A program made the translations under genes and the position numbers. Shown piece by piece: positions 9,812-19,177 of a DNA stretch of 64,000 bases. Source of the stretch: Mycobacterium uberis (lineage in GTDB: Bacteria > Actinomycetota > Actinomycetes > Mycobacteriales > Mycobacteriaceae); NCBI RefSeq assembly GCF_003408705.1, contig NZ_QAYL01000016.1, positions 1 to 64,000 on the forward strand, in the 5' to 3' direction. Under the pieces are notes generated by a model, which had not been told where the DNA came from, ran no database searches, and worked only from the letters and a program-made list of their open reading frames with translations. Position 1 is the first letter of the stretch, and each line of letters opens with the position of its first letter.

Positions 9812-10981
9812 TCAACGCAGCAATGCCCGCGACATCACCACACGCTGAATTTGATTGGTGCCCTCATAGATCTGGGTAATCTTGGCGTCACGCATGAACC
9901 GCTCAACGGGGAAGTCGGTAGTGTAACCGGCGCCGCCAAACAGTTGCACGGCGTCAGTGGTGACCTCCATCGCGACGTCGGAGGCAAAGCATTTCGACGC
10001 CGCTGAGATGAAGCCCAGATCCGGCTCACCGCGCTCGGCACGGGCAGCTGCAGTGTAGACAGTCAGCCGCGCCGCCTCAACTTTCATCGCCATATTGGCA
10101 AGCATGAATTGAACAGCTTGGAAGGTGCTGATCGATTCGCCGAATTGCTTGCGATCCTTAGTATAAAGGACAGCAGCGTCCAACGCGCCCTGCGCAATGC
10201 CCACGGCTTGGGCCCCAATCGTGGGACGCGTATGATCCAACGTGGCCAGCGCTGTCTTGAAGCCAGTGCCGGGCTCACCAATAATGCGATCACCGGGAAT
10301 GCGACAATTCTCGAAGTAGAGCTCAGTGGTTGGTGACCCCTTGATCCCGAGCTTCTTTTCTTTCGGACCGATACGAAACCCCTCATCGTCCTTGTGCACA
10401 ACAAACGCCGAGATGCCGTTGACACCCTTGTCCGGATCGGTCACCGCCATCACTGTGTACCAGGTCGACTTGCCGCCGTTGGTAATCCAGCACTTGGAAC
10501 CATTGAGAATCCAATCATACCCGTCGGCTTTGGCACGGGTCCGTATAGACGCGGCGTCACTGCCGGCTTCGCGCTCACTCAATGCGTAGGACGCCATCGC
10601 CCCCTCCGCCACCAACGACGGCAGCACCTGCTTCCTGAGCTCTTCCGAACCGCGCAGGATAAGGCCCATAGTGCCAAGCTTGTTAACTGCAGGAATCAAC
10701 GACGCAGAAGCGTCGACGCGCGCTACTTCTTCGATCACGATACAAGCCGCGACCGAGTCCGCACCTTGACCTCCGTACTCCTCAGGGACGTGGACAGCGT
10801 TGAAACCGGATGCATTCAGGGCGGCCAGTGCCTCCTCGGGAAACCGAGCACGCTCGTCCACATCGGCGGCGTGCGGAGCGATCTCTTTTTCTGCCAACGA
10901 TCGGATCACTGCTCGCAATTCATTGTGTTCTTCTGGCAACTTGAACAAATCAAACGACCGTTTTCCGGACCACCCAACCAT
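9812..10981 (-). CDS. fadE25: Acyl-CoA dehydrogenase FadE25
   Basis: A 389-residue FAD-dependent acyl-CoA dehydrogenase, same length as M. tuberculosis FadE25 (Rv3274c), catalysing the first oxidation step of beta-oxidation. It shows the helical N-terminal domain, YALSEREAGSDAASIRTRA and WITNGGKSTWYTV of the middle domain that binds FAD and substrate, RKQFGESISTFQAVQFMLA, and the C-terminal QLFGGAGYTTDFPVERFMRDAKITQIYEGTNQIQ region, whose glutamate in YEGT is the usual catalytic base. The start is the ATG at 10981, directly preceded by AGGAGGTCGTG; a GTG one codon upstream is less likely. Read leftward, with purE-purK upstream on the same strand after a spacer of about 115 bases. It looks fully intact. 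Confidence 0.96.
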   Translation of the reverse strand: MVGWSGKRSFDLFKLPEEHNELRAVIRSLAEKEIAPHAADVDERARFPEEALAALNASGFNAVHVPEEYGGQGADSVAACIVIEEVARVDASASLIPAVNKLGTMGLILRGSEELRKQVLPSLVAEGAMASYALSEREAGSDAASIRTRAKADGYDWILNGSKCWITNGGKSTWYTVMAVTDPDKGVNGISAFVVHKDDEGFRIGPKEKKLGIKGSPTTELYFENCRIPGDRIIGEPGTGFKTALATLDHTRPTIGAQAVGIAQGALDAAVLYTKDRKQFGESISTFQAVQFMLANMAMKVEAARLTVYTAAARAERGEPDLGFISAASKCFASDVAMEVTTDAVQLFGGAGYTTDFPVERFMRDAKITQIYEGTNQIQRVVMSRALLR

Positions 10982-11096
10982 CACGACCTCCTTTTAGTCT
11001 GACGACGATGCGGACCACTCACGGTCCGAGGTAGAGGCACACCCCCAGAGGGAAGCACCCCCACCCACGTGCGGGGGAGAATCAGAGAATTCGACA

Positions 11097-11612
11097 TTAG
11101 TCGCCAGTCAACTTACCCTGAAACCGCTGCACATCCGCATCCTTGGTCCGTACGGTATCGGCCAACCGATCGGAGAACGCGACCAGCTGCGCTCGAAGCT
11201 GCAAGTCCGACGATCCCAAAATGCGCACCGCCAACAAACCCGCGTTGCGAGCGCCGCCGATAGACACTGTGGCCACCGGAACCCCCGCTGGCATCTGCAC
11301 AATCGACAGCAACGAGTCCAGGCCATCGAGCCTGGCCATCGGCACCGGCACCCCGATCACCGGCAACGGAGTCGCCGAGGCGACCATTCCAGGCAGGTGA
11401 GCGGCACCGCCGGCACCGGCAATGATCACCTCAAGGCCGCGGTCTGCAGCACCGTGCGCATAGTCGAACATCTCAGCGGGGGCGCGATGCGCCGACACCA
11501 CCCGAACCTCGATCGGGATATCAAACTCCACCAGTGCATGGACCGTATCTTGCATCACCGACCAGTCACTGTCGCTGCCCATGATCACTCCGACCCGGGG
11601 CTGCCTGGTCAT
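11097..11612 (-). CDS. purE: N5-carboxyaminoimidazole ribonucleotide mutase PurE
   Basis: A 171-residue class I PurE, about the length of the M. tuberculosis protein (Rv3275c). It converts N5-CAIR, made by PurK, to CAIR in de novo purine synthesis in the cytoplasm. The N-terminal [13 protein letters not shown] loop, VSAHRAP and the [13 protein letters not shown] stretch are the substrate-binding elements of the family. The ATG at 11612 overlaps the purK stop codon by four bases (ATGA), indicating translational coupling with purK. No lesions seen. Confidence 0.96.
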   Translation of the reverse strand: MTRQPRVGVIMGSDSDWSVMQDTVHALVEFDIPIEVRVVSAHRAPAEMFDYAHGAADRGLEVIIAGAGGAAHLPGMVASATPLPVIGVPVPMARLDGLDSLLSIVQMPAGVPVATVSIGGARNAGLLAVRILGSSDLQLRAQLVAFSDRLADTVRTKDADVQRFQGKLTGD

Positions 11613-12904
11613 GTGCGCCGCTCCTCCTTATCGCTTCGCTCTTTATCGTCGCTGGCGCGGTGGGAGTCCCACCCGTCCGTCCACTGCCCATGTGATAGCC
11701 AATGCGCCGCCAGCTCAGCGCGCTCACGCAGCTTAGTTGGGTCCTTCAGGTCTTTGTCGGTGCCGCGAAAATTGATGTGCCCGACCTTGCGGCCAGGCCG
11801 CTCAGCCTTGTCATAGAGGTGCACCCGGGCATCGGGCATCCGTGCAAACAGATGGTGCAGCCGTTCGTCCATAGTCATAGCGCTCAGCGCCGGCGGTTGG
11901 AGGGCACCTAGTACGTTAACCATCACGGTCACCGGCGCGGTAGCGGCGGTCTCGCCAAGCGGATAGTCCAGCACCGCACGCAGATGTTGCTCGAACTGGC
12001 TGGTACGAGCACCATCCATGGTCCAGTGTCCGGAGTTGTGCGGGCGCATTGCAAGCTCGTTAACCAGCAAAGCGCCGTCGGTGGTTTCGAACAGCTCGAC
12101 CGCGAACACACCGACCACGCCGAGTTCAGCGGCCAACCACAACGCCAGCCGCTGCGCCGCCACGGCCAAGTCGTCGGCTAAAGTCGGGGCCGGTGCAACC
12201 ACCGATACGCAAATCCCGTCCCGTTGCACCGTCTCCACGACCGGCCAAGCCGCACCCTGGCCGAACGTCGAGCGCGCTACCAGCGCGGACAATTCGCTAC
12301 GCAGTTCCAATCGCTCCTCAACCAGCACCGGCATTCCATCGGCCAAATATCCGACGGCAATCTCGCGGGCGTGTGCCAGATCGCGGACCATCCGCACCCC
12401 CTGGCCGTCATACCCCCCGCGGACCGCCTTGACCACCATCGAGGCATCTTTCGAACCCGCCAGGCGCTGCGCAAACGCGTCGATTTCGGCCAAGTCGTCC
12501 ACGCTGTCTAATGCCACGAAGCGGGGCACCGCGGCTCCCAGCGCCGCCAATCGTCGCCGCATGACCAGTTTGTCTTGAGCGTGTAGCAGAACGTGCGGCG
12601 GTGGTGCCACATTGATGCCGTCGGCCACCAGCTTGTCCAACAGTTCAGTCGGGACATGCTCGTGGTCGAAGGTCAACACATCGGCTCCGGTGGCGACACG
12701 GCGCAAGTCTTCAAGATCGGTGTGCGAGCCGATCACTACGTCGGGAGTAACCTGCGCGGCAGGTTCGTCGGCGGCGGTGGCCAATACCCGCAGGTTCTGC
12801 CCCAGCGCTATCGCGGCTTGATGAGTCATCCGGGCAAGTTGACCACCGCCGACCATAGCAACCAATGGGGCAACTCCTGGTGGACGTGTACTTGGCACAG
12901 CCAT
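11609..12904 (-). CDS. purK: N5-carboxyaminoimidazole ribonucleotide synthase PurK
   Basis: A 431-residue ATP-grasp enzyme that makes N5-CAIR from AIR, bicarbonate and ATP, giving its product to PurE. The N-terminus carries the AIR-binding GGGQLARM motif, followed by the ATP-grasp core ([15 protein letters not shown], near residues 150-165; [30 protein letters not shown], near 270-300). Length matches M. tuberculosis Rv3276c (about 429). It is the first gene of the purK-purE pair. About 100 bases separate its ATG from the divergent GtrA-like gene, so both promoters must lie in that spacer. Confidence 0.95.
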   Translation of the reverse strand: MAVPSTRPPGVAPLVAMVGGGQLARMTHQAAIALGQNLRVLATAADEPAAQVTPDVVIGSHTDLEDLRRVATGADVLTFDHEHVPTELLDKLVADGINVAPPPHVLLHAQDKLVMRRRLAALGAAVPRFVALDSVDDLAEIDAFAQRLAGSKDASMVVKAVRGGYDGQGVRMVRDLAHAREIAVGYLADGMPVLVEERLELRSELSALVARSTFGQGAAWPVVETVQRDGICVSVVAPAPTLADDLAVAAQRLALWLAAELGVVGVFAVELFETTDGALLVNELAMRPHNSGHWTMDGARTSQFEQHLRAVLDYPLGETAATAPVTVMVNVLGALQPPALSAMTMDERLHHLFARMPDARVHLYDKAERPGRKVGHINFRGTDKDLKDPTKLRERAELAAHWLSHGQWTDGWDSHRASDDKERSDKEERRT

Positions 12905-13005
12905 AATGGTGTCATGGCGACGGATAACATATTGACCCGCAGCAACACCTAATCGCTAAGTAGCATTTTGCGTCGATTTTGCGTCAATCCGTACACTGAC
13001 GTGTT

Positions 13006-13539
13006 GTGTCCTTTGCCGATGCCACGGTCGCGTGCTTGCCCTCCGTACTCCAGCCGTATGCGCAGCGCCACCACGAACTCATTAAATTTGCCATAGTCGG
13101 CGGCACCACATTCATCATCGACTCAGCCATTTTCTACACCCTCAAGCTGACGATTCTCGAGCCCAAACCGGTAACGGCCAAGGTCATCGCCGGCATAGTC
13201 GCGGTTATCACGTCCTACGTGTTGAACAGGGAATGGAGCTTTCGGGACCGCGGCGGCCGCGAGCGCCATCACGAGGCACTGCTGTTTTTCGCTTTCAGCG
13301 GTGTGGGGGTGCTGCTGAGCATGGCGCCGCTATGGTTCTCGAGCTATGTGCTGCAGCTACGGGCACCCACGGTGTCACTGACCGTGGAAAACCTCGCCGA
13401 CTTCCTCTCAGCCTACATCATCGGCAACCTGCTGCAGATGGCATTTCGCTTCTGGGCGTTCCGGCGCTGGGTTTTTCCCGAAGCGTTCGCCCGCAACCCC
13501 GAAAAGCTCTGGAATCCACCCTTACCGCGGGTGGCGTAG
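13006..13539 (+). CDS. GtrA-family membrane protein, C-terminus frameshifted (Rv3277)
   Basis: A 177-residue GtrA-like (DPMS-region) membrane protein with about four membrane helices; the family is thought to help move lipid-linked sugars across the membrane. Blocks seen are HELIKFAIVGGTTFIIDSAIFY, SYVLNREWSFRDRGGRERHHEALLFFAFSGVG, SAYIIGNLLQMAFRFWAFRRWVF and FARNPEK. After NPEK the frame runs to a TAG at 13537-13539. The neighbouring frame continues with KALESTLTAGGVAEVFGDTA and more to 13628, matching the tail of M. tuberculosis Rv3277, so one base appears lost near 13503-13507. The helices are untouched and only the cytoplasmic tail of about 40 residues is replaced, so function may survive. 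The start is GTG. Confidence 0.85.
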   Translation: MSFADATVACLPSVLQPYAQRHHELIKFAIVGGTTFIIDSAIFYTLKLTILEPKPVTAKVIAGIVAVITSYVLNREWSFRDRGGRERHHEALLFFAFSGVGVLLSMAPLWFSSYVLQLRAPTVSLTVENLADFLSAYIIGNLLQMAFRFWAFRRWVFPEAFARNPEKLWNPPLPRVA

Positions 13540-13646
13540 CCGAAGTCTTCGGGGACACCGCAGCGCGCGGCTTCGAAGACGGCAACGTCACCCTGTCGCG
13601 CGCCTGGCGCAATCCTCCCGACGCCTAACACCTATTGTCCCGTGTC

Positions 13647-14165
13647 TCAGCTGAGCGACTCCTTGGACCCTAGGTTGTCAAAAACCTCGTGATACAGCAG
13701 GGCATGCACCTGGCGCAGGCGCGGAATGTTGTAGAACTCCAATGGATCTTGTGACGCAGATTCAACAATCAGCGTTCCGGTGCGAAACATCCGCTCAAAA
13801 AGCCGGTCCCGAAACTCCACGCTGTTGATGCGCGCCAGCGGAATGTCGATCCCGCTGCGGGCCAGCACCCCTTGTCGAAACATCACCCTCCGGTTGGTGA
13901 CAACGAAATGTGTAGTCAGCCAACTAAGGAACGGCCACAACGTGAGCCAGCCGACGATCACCAACCAGACGCCCCAAAAGACATCATAGATCACGTTCTT
14001 GGCGACCTGCGCCCAGTGCATCGAGTTGATGTACCCGGAACCAAACGCGACCAACCCGGTCGCCAAGACAAACACCGCAGCGGGCCAGATCAAACGCTTC
14101 CAGTGTGGATGGCGATGCACGACCACCTGCTCACCGGCGGCCAAGGCATTATCCGGATACCTCAT
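13647..14165 (-). CDS. Membrane-anchored PH-domain protein (Rv3278c)
   Basis: A 172-residue membrane protein with two hydrophobic segments (about residues 25-48 and 60-85) followed by a bacterial PH-like domain (bPH2/DUF304) containing THFVVTNRRVMFRQGVLARSGIDIPLARINSVEF and FRTGTLIVESASQDPLEFYNIP. It corresponds to M. tuberculosis Rv3278c. Biochemical role unknown. The ATG at 14165 is preferred over a GTG two codons upstream because it aligns with the counterpart's start. It converges with the GtrA-like gene and lies downstream of birA on the same strand. Confidence 0.9.
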   Translation of the reverse strand: MRYPDNALAAGEQVVVHRHPHWKRLIWPAAVFVLATGLVAFGSGYINSMHWAQVAKNVIYDVFWGVWLVIVGWLTLWPFLSWLTTHFVVTNRRVMFRQGVLARSGIDIPLARINSVEFRDRLFERMFRTGTLIVESASQDPLEFYNIPRLRQVHALLYHEVFDNLGSKESLS

Positions 14166-14275
14166 GGTCACGACATTAGCCGTCGTTTGGTCGGAGCCCG
14201 CTGCCGTCCGCGCCGAAAATTATAGCTTGGCGCGAGAAAGCGCGACATAAAATCTCGCCAACTATCGGCTCAACG

Positions 14276-15088
14276 CTAGCGCAAATGCACCACGTCACCA
14301 GCAGAAATCACGACAGTTTGCCCCTCGGCCGATCCCTCAGTTTCCAAGCACAATCTTCCTTGTTCATCGATTCCGCGTGCGGTTCCGACCACGTCCTTGC
14401 CGCCAGGGAGCTCCACCCGCACACGTGTCCCGAGTGTCAGGCTGCACGCCCGATAGTCGGCCTTCAACTGCGGGTCGGTATTTCGCCACTGGCCAACCCG
14501 CGCATCAAGCGCCCGTAACAGCCCGCGCACCAGCTGGTCCCGATCGGGTGTCGGCACGCCGAGATCAAACAGCGAAGTCGCCCCGGGACTATCAACCTCT
14601 TCAGGAGCCTGCGTGACGTTTAGTCCCACACCGACGACGATGACTGGCCGGGCGACCTCGGCTAGAATGCCCGCGAGCTTGCCGCCGCCAACCAGCACAT
14701 CGTTTGGCCACTTGAGGCCGGCGTTGACTCCGGTCGTGTCAATCATCGGGGTCACCGTGTCCACCACCGCTACCCCGGTGGCCAGCGACAACCAGCCCCA
14801 TGTGGCAACCGGGATATCGGCGACACCCACACCGATTGACATCGTGATCTGTACGCGGGGGCTGGCCAACCAACCGCGACCGTGACGCCCGCGACCAGCG
14901 GTCTGGTGCTCGGCAATAAGCACCGCTCCGTCGATGTCGACACCTGACGCTGCCCGCGCCAACAGGTCAGCGTTCGTGGAACCAGTTTGTGCAACAACGT
15001 CCAGTTGACGCCACTGGAGTCCCGTCCCAATTAGCTCAGCGCGTAGTGCCGCTGGGTCCAGCGGCAGCTTGAATAGATCACGGTCCAA
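14276..15088 (-). CDS. birA: Biotin-protein ligase BirA
   Basis: About 270 residues, a class I biotin-[acetyl-CoA-carboxylase] ligase without an N-terminal DNA-binding domain. It activates biotin with ATP and attaches it to the biotin carrier domain of acyl-CoA carboxylases such as AccA3, encoded about 4 kb away. Visible motifs are [24 protein letters not shown] (adenylate binding), [18 protein letters not shown] (with the catalytic-site lysine) and [13 protein letters not shown], then a small SH3-like C-terminal domain. A TTG at 15088 with AGGGAG about seven bases upstream is chosen; the longer open frame to 15247 would overlap the divergent accD5 and carries no family sequence. Intact. Confidence 0.93.
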   Translation of the reverse strand: MDRDLFKLPLDPAALRAELIGTGLQWRQLDVVAQTGSTNADLLARAASGVDIDGAVLIAEHQTAGRGRHGRGWLASPRVQITMSIGVGVADIPVATWGWLSLATGVAVVDTVTPMIDTTGVNAGLKWPNDVLVGGGKLAGILAEVARPVIVVGVGLNVTQAPEEVDSPGATSLFDLGVPTPDRDQLVRGLLRALDARVGQWRNTDPQLKADYRACSLTLGTRVRVELPGGKDVVGTARGIDEQGRLCLETEGSAEGQTVVISAGDVVHLR

Positions 15089-15148
15089 ACTAAATCTCCC
15101 TGCCAGCCCAGCGTAACGACCACCACAGCTGTCGATAACATCGACTCC

Positions 15149-16798
15149 ATGGCAAGCGTTATCGACCACTCGGCTCATTCGGCGGAACGCGCTGCCGAGC
15201 ACACGATCGATATCCACACCACTGCAGGCAAGCTGGCCGAACTGCACAAGCGGACCGAAGAGTCACTGCATCCGGTCGGTGTAACCGCCGTCGAGAAGGT
15301 GCACGCTAAGGGCAAGCTGACCGCCCGTGAGCGTATCGATACCCTGTTGGACGACGACTCATTCGTCGAACTCGACGCGCTGGCCAGACACCGCAGCACC
15401 AACTTCGGCCTCAGTGAAAACCGCCCGGTCGGCGACGGCGTGGTCACCGGCTACGGCACTATCGACAGCCGTAGCGTGTGTATCTTCAGCCAGGACGCCA
15501 CAGTGTTCGGCGGCAGCCTGGGCGAAGTCTATGGCGAAAAAATCGTTAAGGTGCAGGAACTGGCGATCAAAGCCGGCCGCCCGCTGATCGGCATCAACGA
15601 CGGTGCGGGCGCACGTATCCAGGAGGGCGTCGTCTCGCTGGGCCTGTACAGCCGGATCTTCCGCAACAATATCCTGGCCTCCGGTGTCATCCCACAAATC
15701 TCGCTAGTTATGGGGGCTGCTGCCGGTGGACACGTGTACTCCCCGGCGCTGACTGACTTCGTGGTGATGGTCGACCAGACCAGCCAGATGTTCATCACCG
15801 GACCCGACGTCATCAAGACCGTCACCAGTGAGGACGTCACCATGGAGGAGCTGGGTGGTGCCCATACTCACATGGCCAAGTCGGGTACCGCGCACTACGT
15901 CGCATCGAGCGAACAGGACGCTTTCGATTGGGTGCGCGACTTATTGAGCTACTTGCCGCCTAACAACTTCACCGACCCACCCCGGTATGCCGAACCCACT
16001 CCGGACGGTTCCATTGAAGACAATCTGACCGCTGAGGACCTGGAGTTGGATACGCTGATCCCGGACTCGCCCAATCAACCCTACGACATGCACCAGGTAG
16101 TAACCCATATCCTCGACGAGGACGAGTTCCTCGAGGTACAGGCAGGTTACGCCACCAACATAATCGTCGGGTTCGGACGCATCGACGGTCGACCGGTGGG
16201 CATCGTCGCCAACCAGCCCACTCAGTTCGCCGGCTGCCTGGATATCAACGCCTCGGAAAAGGCAGCCCGGTTTGTGCGGACCTGCGACTGCTTCAATATA
16301 CCAATCGTGATGCTGGTGGATGTCCCAGGCTTCCTGCCAGGCACCGAACAAGAATACAACGGCATCATCCGGCGCGGTGCCAAGCTGCTCTTCGCTTACG
16401 GTGAGGCTACCGTCCCCAAGATCACTGTCATTACCCGCAAGGCCTATGGTGGCGCATACTGTGTGATGGGCTCTAAAGATATGGGCTGTGACGTCAACTT
16501 GGCTTGGCCGACCGCACAGATTGCGGTGATGGGTGCCTCCAGTGCGGTGGGCTTCGTATACCGCAAGGAACTGGCCCAAGCGGCTGAGAGCGGCGCCAAT
16601 GTTAATGAGCTACGACTGCAGCTGCAGCAAGAGTACGAGGACACCCTGGTGAACCCGTATGTCGCCGCCGAACGAGGTTACGTCGATACGGTGATCCCGC
16701 CGTCGCACACCCGCGGCTACATCGCCACTGCGCTTCGCCTGTTGGAACGCAAGATCGCACAACTGCCCCCCAAGAAGCACGGGAATATTCCGCTATGA
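15149..16798 (+). CDS. accD5: Acyl-CoA carboxylase beta subunit AccD5
   Basis: A 549-residue carboxyltransferase subunit, nearly the length of M. tuberculosis AccD5 (Rv3280). With AccA3 and AccE5 it carboxylates propionyl-CoA (and acetyl-CoA) to methylmalonyl-CoA for methyl-branched mycobacterial lipids. Family blocks are present: [77 protein letters not shown], the second-half [57 protein letters not shown], and a conserved C-terminus ending KKHGNIPL. Both crotonase-like halves look complete. The stop overlaps the accE5 start. It diverges from birA with only about 60 bases between the starts. Confidence 0.97.
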   Translation: MASVIDHSAHSAERAAEHTIDIHTTAGKLAELHKRTEESLHPVGVTAVEKVHAKGKLTARERIDTLLDDDSFVELDALARHRSTNFGLSENRPVGDGVVTGYGTIDSRSVCIFSQDATVFGGSLGEVYGEKIVKVQELAIKAGRPLIGINDGAGARIQEGVVSLGLYSRIFRNNILASGVIPQISLVMGAAAGGHVYSPALTDFVVMVDQTSQMFITGPDVIKTVTSEDVTMEELGGAHTHMAKSGTAHYVASSEQDAFDWVRDLLSYLPPNNFTDPPRYAEPTPDGSIEDNLTAEDLELDTLIPDSPNQPYDMHQVVTHILDEDEFLEVQAGYATNIIVGFGRIDGRPVGIVANQPTQFAGCLDINASEKAARFVRTCDCFNIPIVMLVDVPGFLPGTEQEYNGIIRRGAKLLFAYGEATVPKITVITRKAYGGAYCVMGSKDMGCDVNLAWPTAQIAVMGASSAVGFVYRKELAQAAESGANVNELRLQLQQEYEDTLVNPYVAAERGYVDTVIPPSHTRGYIATALRLLERKIAQLPPKKHGNIPL

Positions 16799-17025
16799 CA
16801 AAACAGATGGAGCACCCGCACGAACCTCATATCGAGATACTCAAGGGCCAACCCACTCACGAGGAATTGGCGGCGCTGATCGCGGTGCTGAGCAGCATCG
16901 GTGGTGCATCACGGGCCGAGCAGAGCGAGCACACCCGATGGGGCTTGCCGGTCGACAAGTTGCGGTATTCGGCCTTCAGTTGGCAGCGCATCACCCTGCA
17001 CGAAATGGCGCATATGCGCCGATGA
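16795..17025 (+). CDS. accE5: Acyl-CoA carboxylase epsilon subunit AccE5
   Basis: A 76-residue small subunit that stabilises the AccA3-AccD5 complex. It contains [21 protein letters not shown] near the N-terminus and ends in a helical segment. M. tuberculosis AccE5 (Rv3281, about 177 residues) carries a long, low-complexity N-terminal extension that is absent here; only the functional core is kept. The ATG at 16795 overlaps the accD5 stop (ATGA), and its own stop overlaps the maf start the same way, so the three genes are translationally coupled. Confidence 0.92.
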   Translation: MTKQMEHPHEPHIEILKGQPTHEELAALIAVLSSIGGASRAEQSEHTRWGLPVDKLRYSAFSWQRITLHEMAHMRR

Positions 17026-17663
17026 CCCGGCTGGTACTAGGGTCCGCCTCCACCGGCCGACTCAAAGTTCTTCGCCAGGCCGGCATTGACCCACTGGTCG
17101 TAGCTTCCGGTGTCGATGAAGATGTGGTCACCAAGAGCCTCGGGTCAGACGCTTCGCCGAGCGACGTGGTATGCACACTCGCCCAGACGAAAGCCATGCA
17201 AGTCGCGACAGCTCTGCCCCCCGCGGTCGCAGCCGATTGTGTTGTCATTGGATGTGATTCACTACTCTACCTCGATGGCCGGCTGTGCAACAAGCCGCAG
17301 TCCGTCACCAACGCACGGCAACAGTGGCAGTCGATGGCAGGGCGCGCCGGCCAACTCTATACCGGCCACTGCGTTATCCGGCTGTCAAACAATGAAATCG
17401 CTTATTCCGTTGATGAAACATCAATAACCACAATATATTTCGGAAATCCATCGGCGGAAGAGCTAGAAGCCTACCTGGCGTGCGGCGAATCGTTACAGGT
17501 TGCTGGAGGGTTCGCACTGGACGGACTGGGTGGCTGGTTCATCGACGGCGTCGACGGCGACCCGTCAGCCGTCGTAGGGATCGGACTGCCTTTGACACGG
17601 TCACTACTGCGCCGTGTGGGGTTGTCTATCGCCGCGCTGTGGGTAGCCAACCCGGTTATCTAG
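17022..17663 (+). CDS. Maf-family nucleotide pyrophosphatase
   Basis: A 213-residue Maf/HAM1-like protein (Rv3282 counterpart, about 222 residues). Maf proteins hydrolyse nucleoside triphosphates, often non-canonical ones, to the monophosphate. Features visible are an N-terminal [19 protein letters not shown] loop, the acidic [18 protein letters not shown] segment with the presumed catalytic aspartate, and [32 protein letters not shown] near the C-terminus, as in the family. The ATG at 17022 overlaps the accE5 stop codon; an open frame extends upstream but lies inside accE5. It appears intact. Confidence 0.9.
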   Translation: MTRLVLGSASTGRLKVLRQAGIDPLVVASGVDEDVVTKSLGSDASPSDVVCTLAQTKAMQVATALPPAVAADCVVIGCDSLLYLDGRLCNKPQSVTNARQQWQSMAGRAGQLYTGHCVIRLSNNEIAYSVDETSITTIYFGNPSAEELEAYLACGESLQVAGGFALDGLGGWFIDGVDGDPSAVVGIGLPLTRSLLRRVGLSIAALWVANPVI

Positions 17664-17758
17664 CATTCGACCGTTACACCTTCGCCGCAGTCCTCAGCGG
17701 CGTTAGTTGGTATCTGCGCATAGTCACCAACAACATCGGGATGAGTAGGCTCTGAGGT

Positions 17759-18649
17759 ATGTCACTACCCATAGATCCGAGTCCTTCCCTGTCGGCTTAC
17801 GCCCATCCCGAACGACTAGTCACAGGCGACTGGCTGTACTTCCATTTGGGTAAACCCGGTCTGTCTATCGTCGAATCTGATGAGGACGTACTGCTTTACG
17901 ACGTCGGACATATTCCAGGCGCGGTGAAGATCGACTGGCACACAGACCTCAATGACCCAAGGGTGCGTGACTACATCACTGGCGAGCAATTCGCCGACTT
18001 GATGAACCGCAAGGGCATCGCCCGCGACGACACCGTGGTAATCTACGGTGACAAAAGCAACTGGTGGGCGGCCTATGCGCTATGGGTCTTTACCTTATTC
18101 GGCCACCCCGACGTGCGACTACTCAACGGCGGGCGGGATCTATGGCTTGCTGAACGCCGGGATACCAGCCTGGTCGTACCGACCACAACATCGACCGCCT
18201 ACCCCGTGGTAAGTCGCAACGACGCGCCTATCCGCGCATTCAAAGACGACGTGTTAACCACCCTCGGCACCCAGCCACTGATCGACGTGCGCTCTCCTGA
18301 CGAATATACTGGCAAACGCACCCACATGCCCGATTACCCCGAGGAAGGTGTGCTGCGAGCCGGCCACATCCCCACCGCTAGGTCGATCCCGTGGGGAATG
18401 GCAGTTGACGAAAGCGGTCGATTCCGTAGCCGCGAACAATTGGAACAGCTCTACGATTTCTTAAACTTAGACGACAGGACCATCGTCTATTGTCGCATCG
18501 GCGAACGATCCAGCCACACATGGTTCGTGCTCACCCATCTGCTGGGCAAATCGGGAGTGCGTAACTACGACGGGTCATGGACTGAGTGGGGGAACACCGT
18601 ACGAGTACCGATCGCTGTAGGCGAAAGCCCAGGAGACGTACCCGTCTAA
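17759..18649 (+). CDS. sseA: Thiosulfate sulfurtransferase SseA (rhodanese)
   Basis: A 296-residue protein with two rhodanese domains, equivalent to M. tuberculosis SseA (Rv3283). It moves sulfane sulfur from a donor such as thiosulfate to an acceptor in the cytoplasm. The N-terminal, non-catalytic domain has [23 protein letters not shown]; the C-terminal domain has [13 protein letters not shown] and the active-site loop [14 protein letters not shown] with the catalytic cysteine. A SufE-like gene follows 10 bases downstream, suggesting shared roles in sulfur trafficking. GAGG is almost adjacent to the ATG, which is short spacing, but length and alignment favour this start. Confidence 0.94.
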   Translation: MSLPIDPSPSLSAYAHPERLVTGDWLYFHLGKPGLSIVESDEDVLLYDVGHIPGAVKIDWHTDLNDPRVRDYITGEQFADLMNRKGIARDDTVVIYGDKSNWWAAYALWVFTLFGHPDVRLLNGGRDLWLAERRDTSLVVPTTTSTAYPVVSRNDAPIRAFKDDVLTTLGTQPLIDVRSPDEYTGKRTHMPDYPEEGVLRAGHIPTARSIPWGMAVDESGRFRSREQLEQLYDFLNLDDRTIVYCRIGERSSHTWFVLTHLLGKSGVRNYDGSWTEWGNTVRVPIAVGESPGDVPV

Positions 18650-18659
18650 TGGCCGTTTC

Positions 18660-19079
18660 ATGAGTATGCCCACGCCCTTGGCTGAAGTGGTGTCCTACTT
18701 CGCCGAAATCGAGGGCCAAGACAAGCTGAAACTGTTGTTGGAATTTGCCAATGAACTTCCCGTGCTACCATTTGACCTCGCCGAAGCTGCGATGGAGCCG
18801 GTGCCAGAGTGCCAATCCCCGCTTTTTCTGCACGTCGACGCACAGGACCCAAACCGGGTGCGCCTATACTTCAGCGCGCCTGTCGAAGCACCGACCACCC
18901 GTGGGTTCGCGGCTATCTTAGCAGCCGGCTTAGACCAACAATCTACTGCCGCCATCTTAGCAGTACCCGACAATTTCTATACCGACCTGGGCTTGGCGGC
19001 TCTGATAAGCCCGCTGCGGTTACGTGGAATGTCGGCGATGCTTGCCCGGATCAAACGTCGACTCCGGCAGGTCGGTTAA
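18660..19079 (+). CDS. SufE-like Fe-S metabolism protein (Rv3284)
   Basis: A 139-residue SufE-family protein; family members accept sulfur from a cysteine desulfurase for iron-sulfur cluster assembly. N-terminal [25 protein letters not shown] and the loop [12 protein letters not shown], whose cysteine is the expected sulfur acceptor, are seen, then a typical [24 protein letters not shown] segment. It is 10 bases behind sseA and ahead of accA3, and probably shares the sseA transcript. No lesions. Confidence 0.9.
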   Translation: MSMPTPLAEVVSYFAEIEGQDKLKLLLEFANELPVLPFDLAEAAMEPVPECQSPLFLHVDAQDPNRVRLYFSAPVEAPTTRGFAAILAAGLDQQSTAAILAVPDNFYTDLGLAALISPLRLRGMSAMLARIKRRLRQVG

Positions 19080-19177
19080 ATCCCCACCACCTGGTCGCAC
19101 CGCCGACGCGGCGCTTAGACTTCCCCCGACACAGTTGTAAGAAAGTCTCTTAGAGATACCGCCAAACAGGAGGCGCA

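Noticed and set aside
11040..11085. C-rich and G-rich runs near the fadE25-purE spacer as a terminator
   Set aside because: The CCCCC and GGGGG runs could pair, but the loop is awkward and there is no T run on either side; evidence too thin to call.
15089..15247. N-terminal extension of birA up to 15247
   Set aside because: It overlaps the divergent accD5 start and has no biotin-ligase sequence; the family similarity begins after the TTG at 15088.
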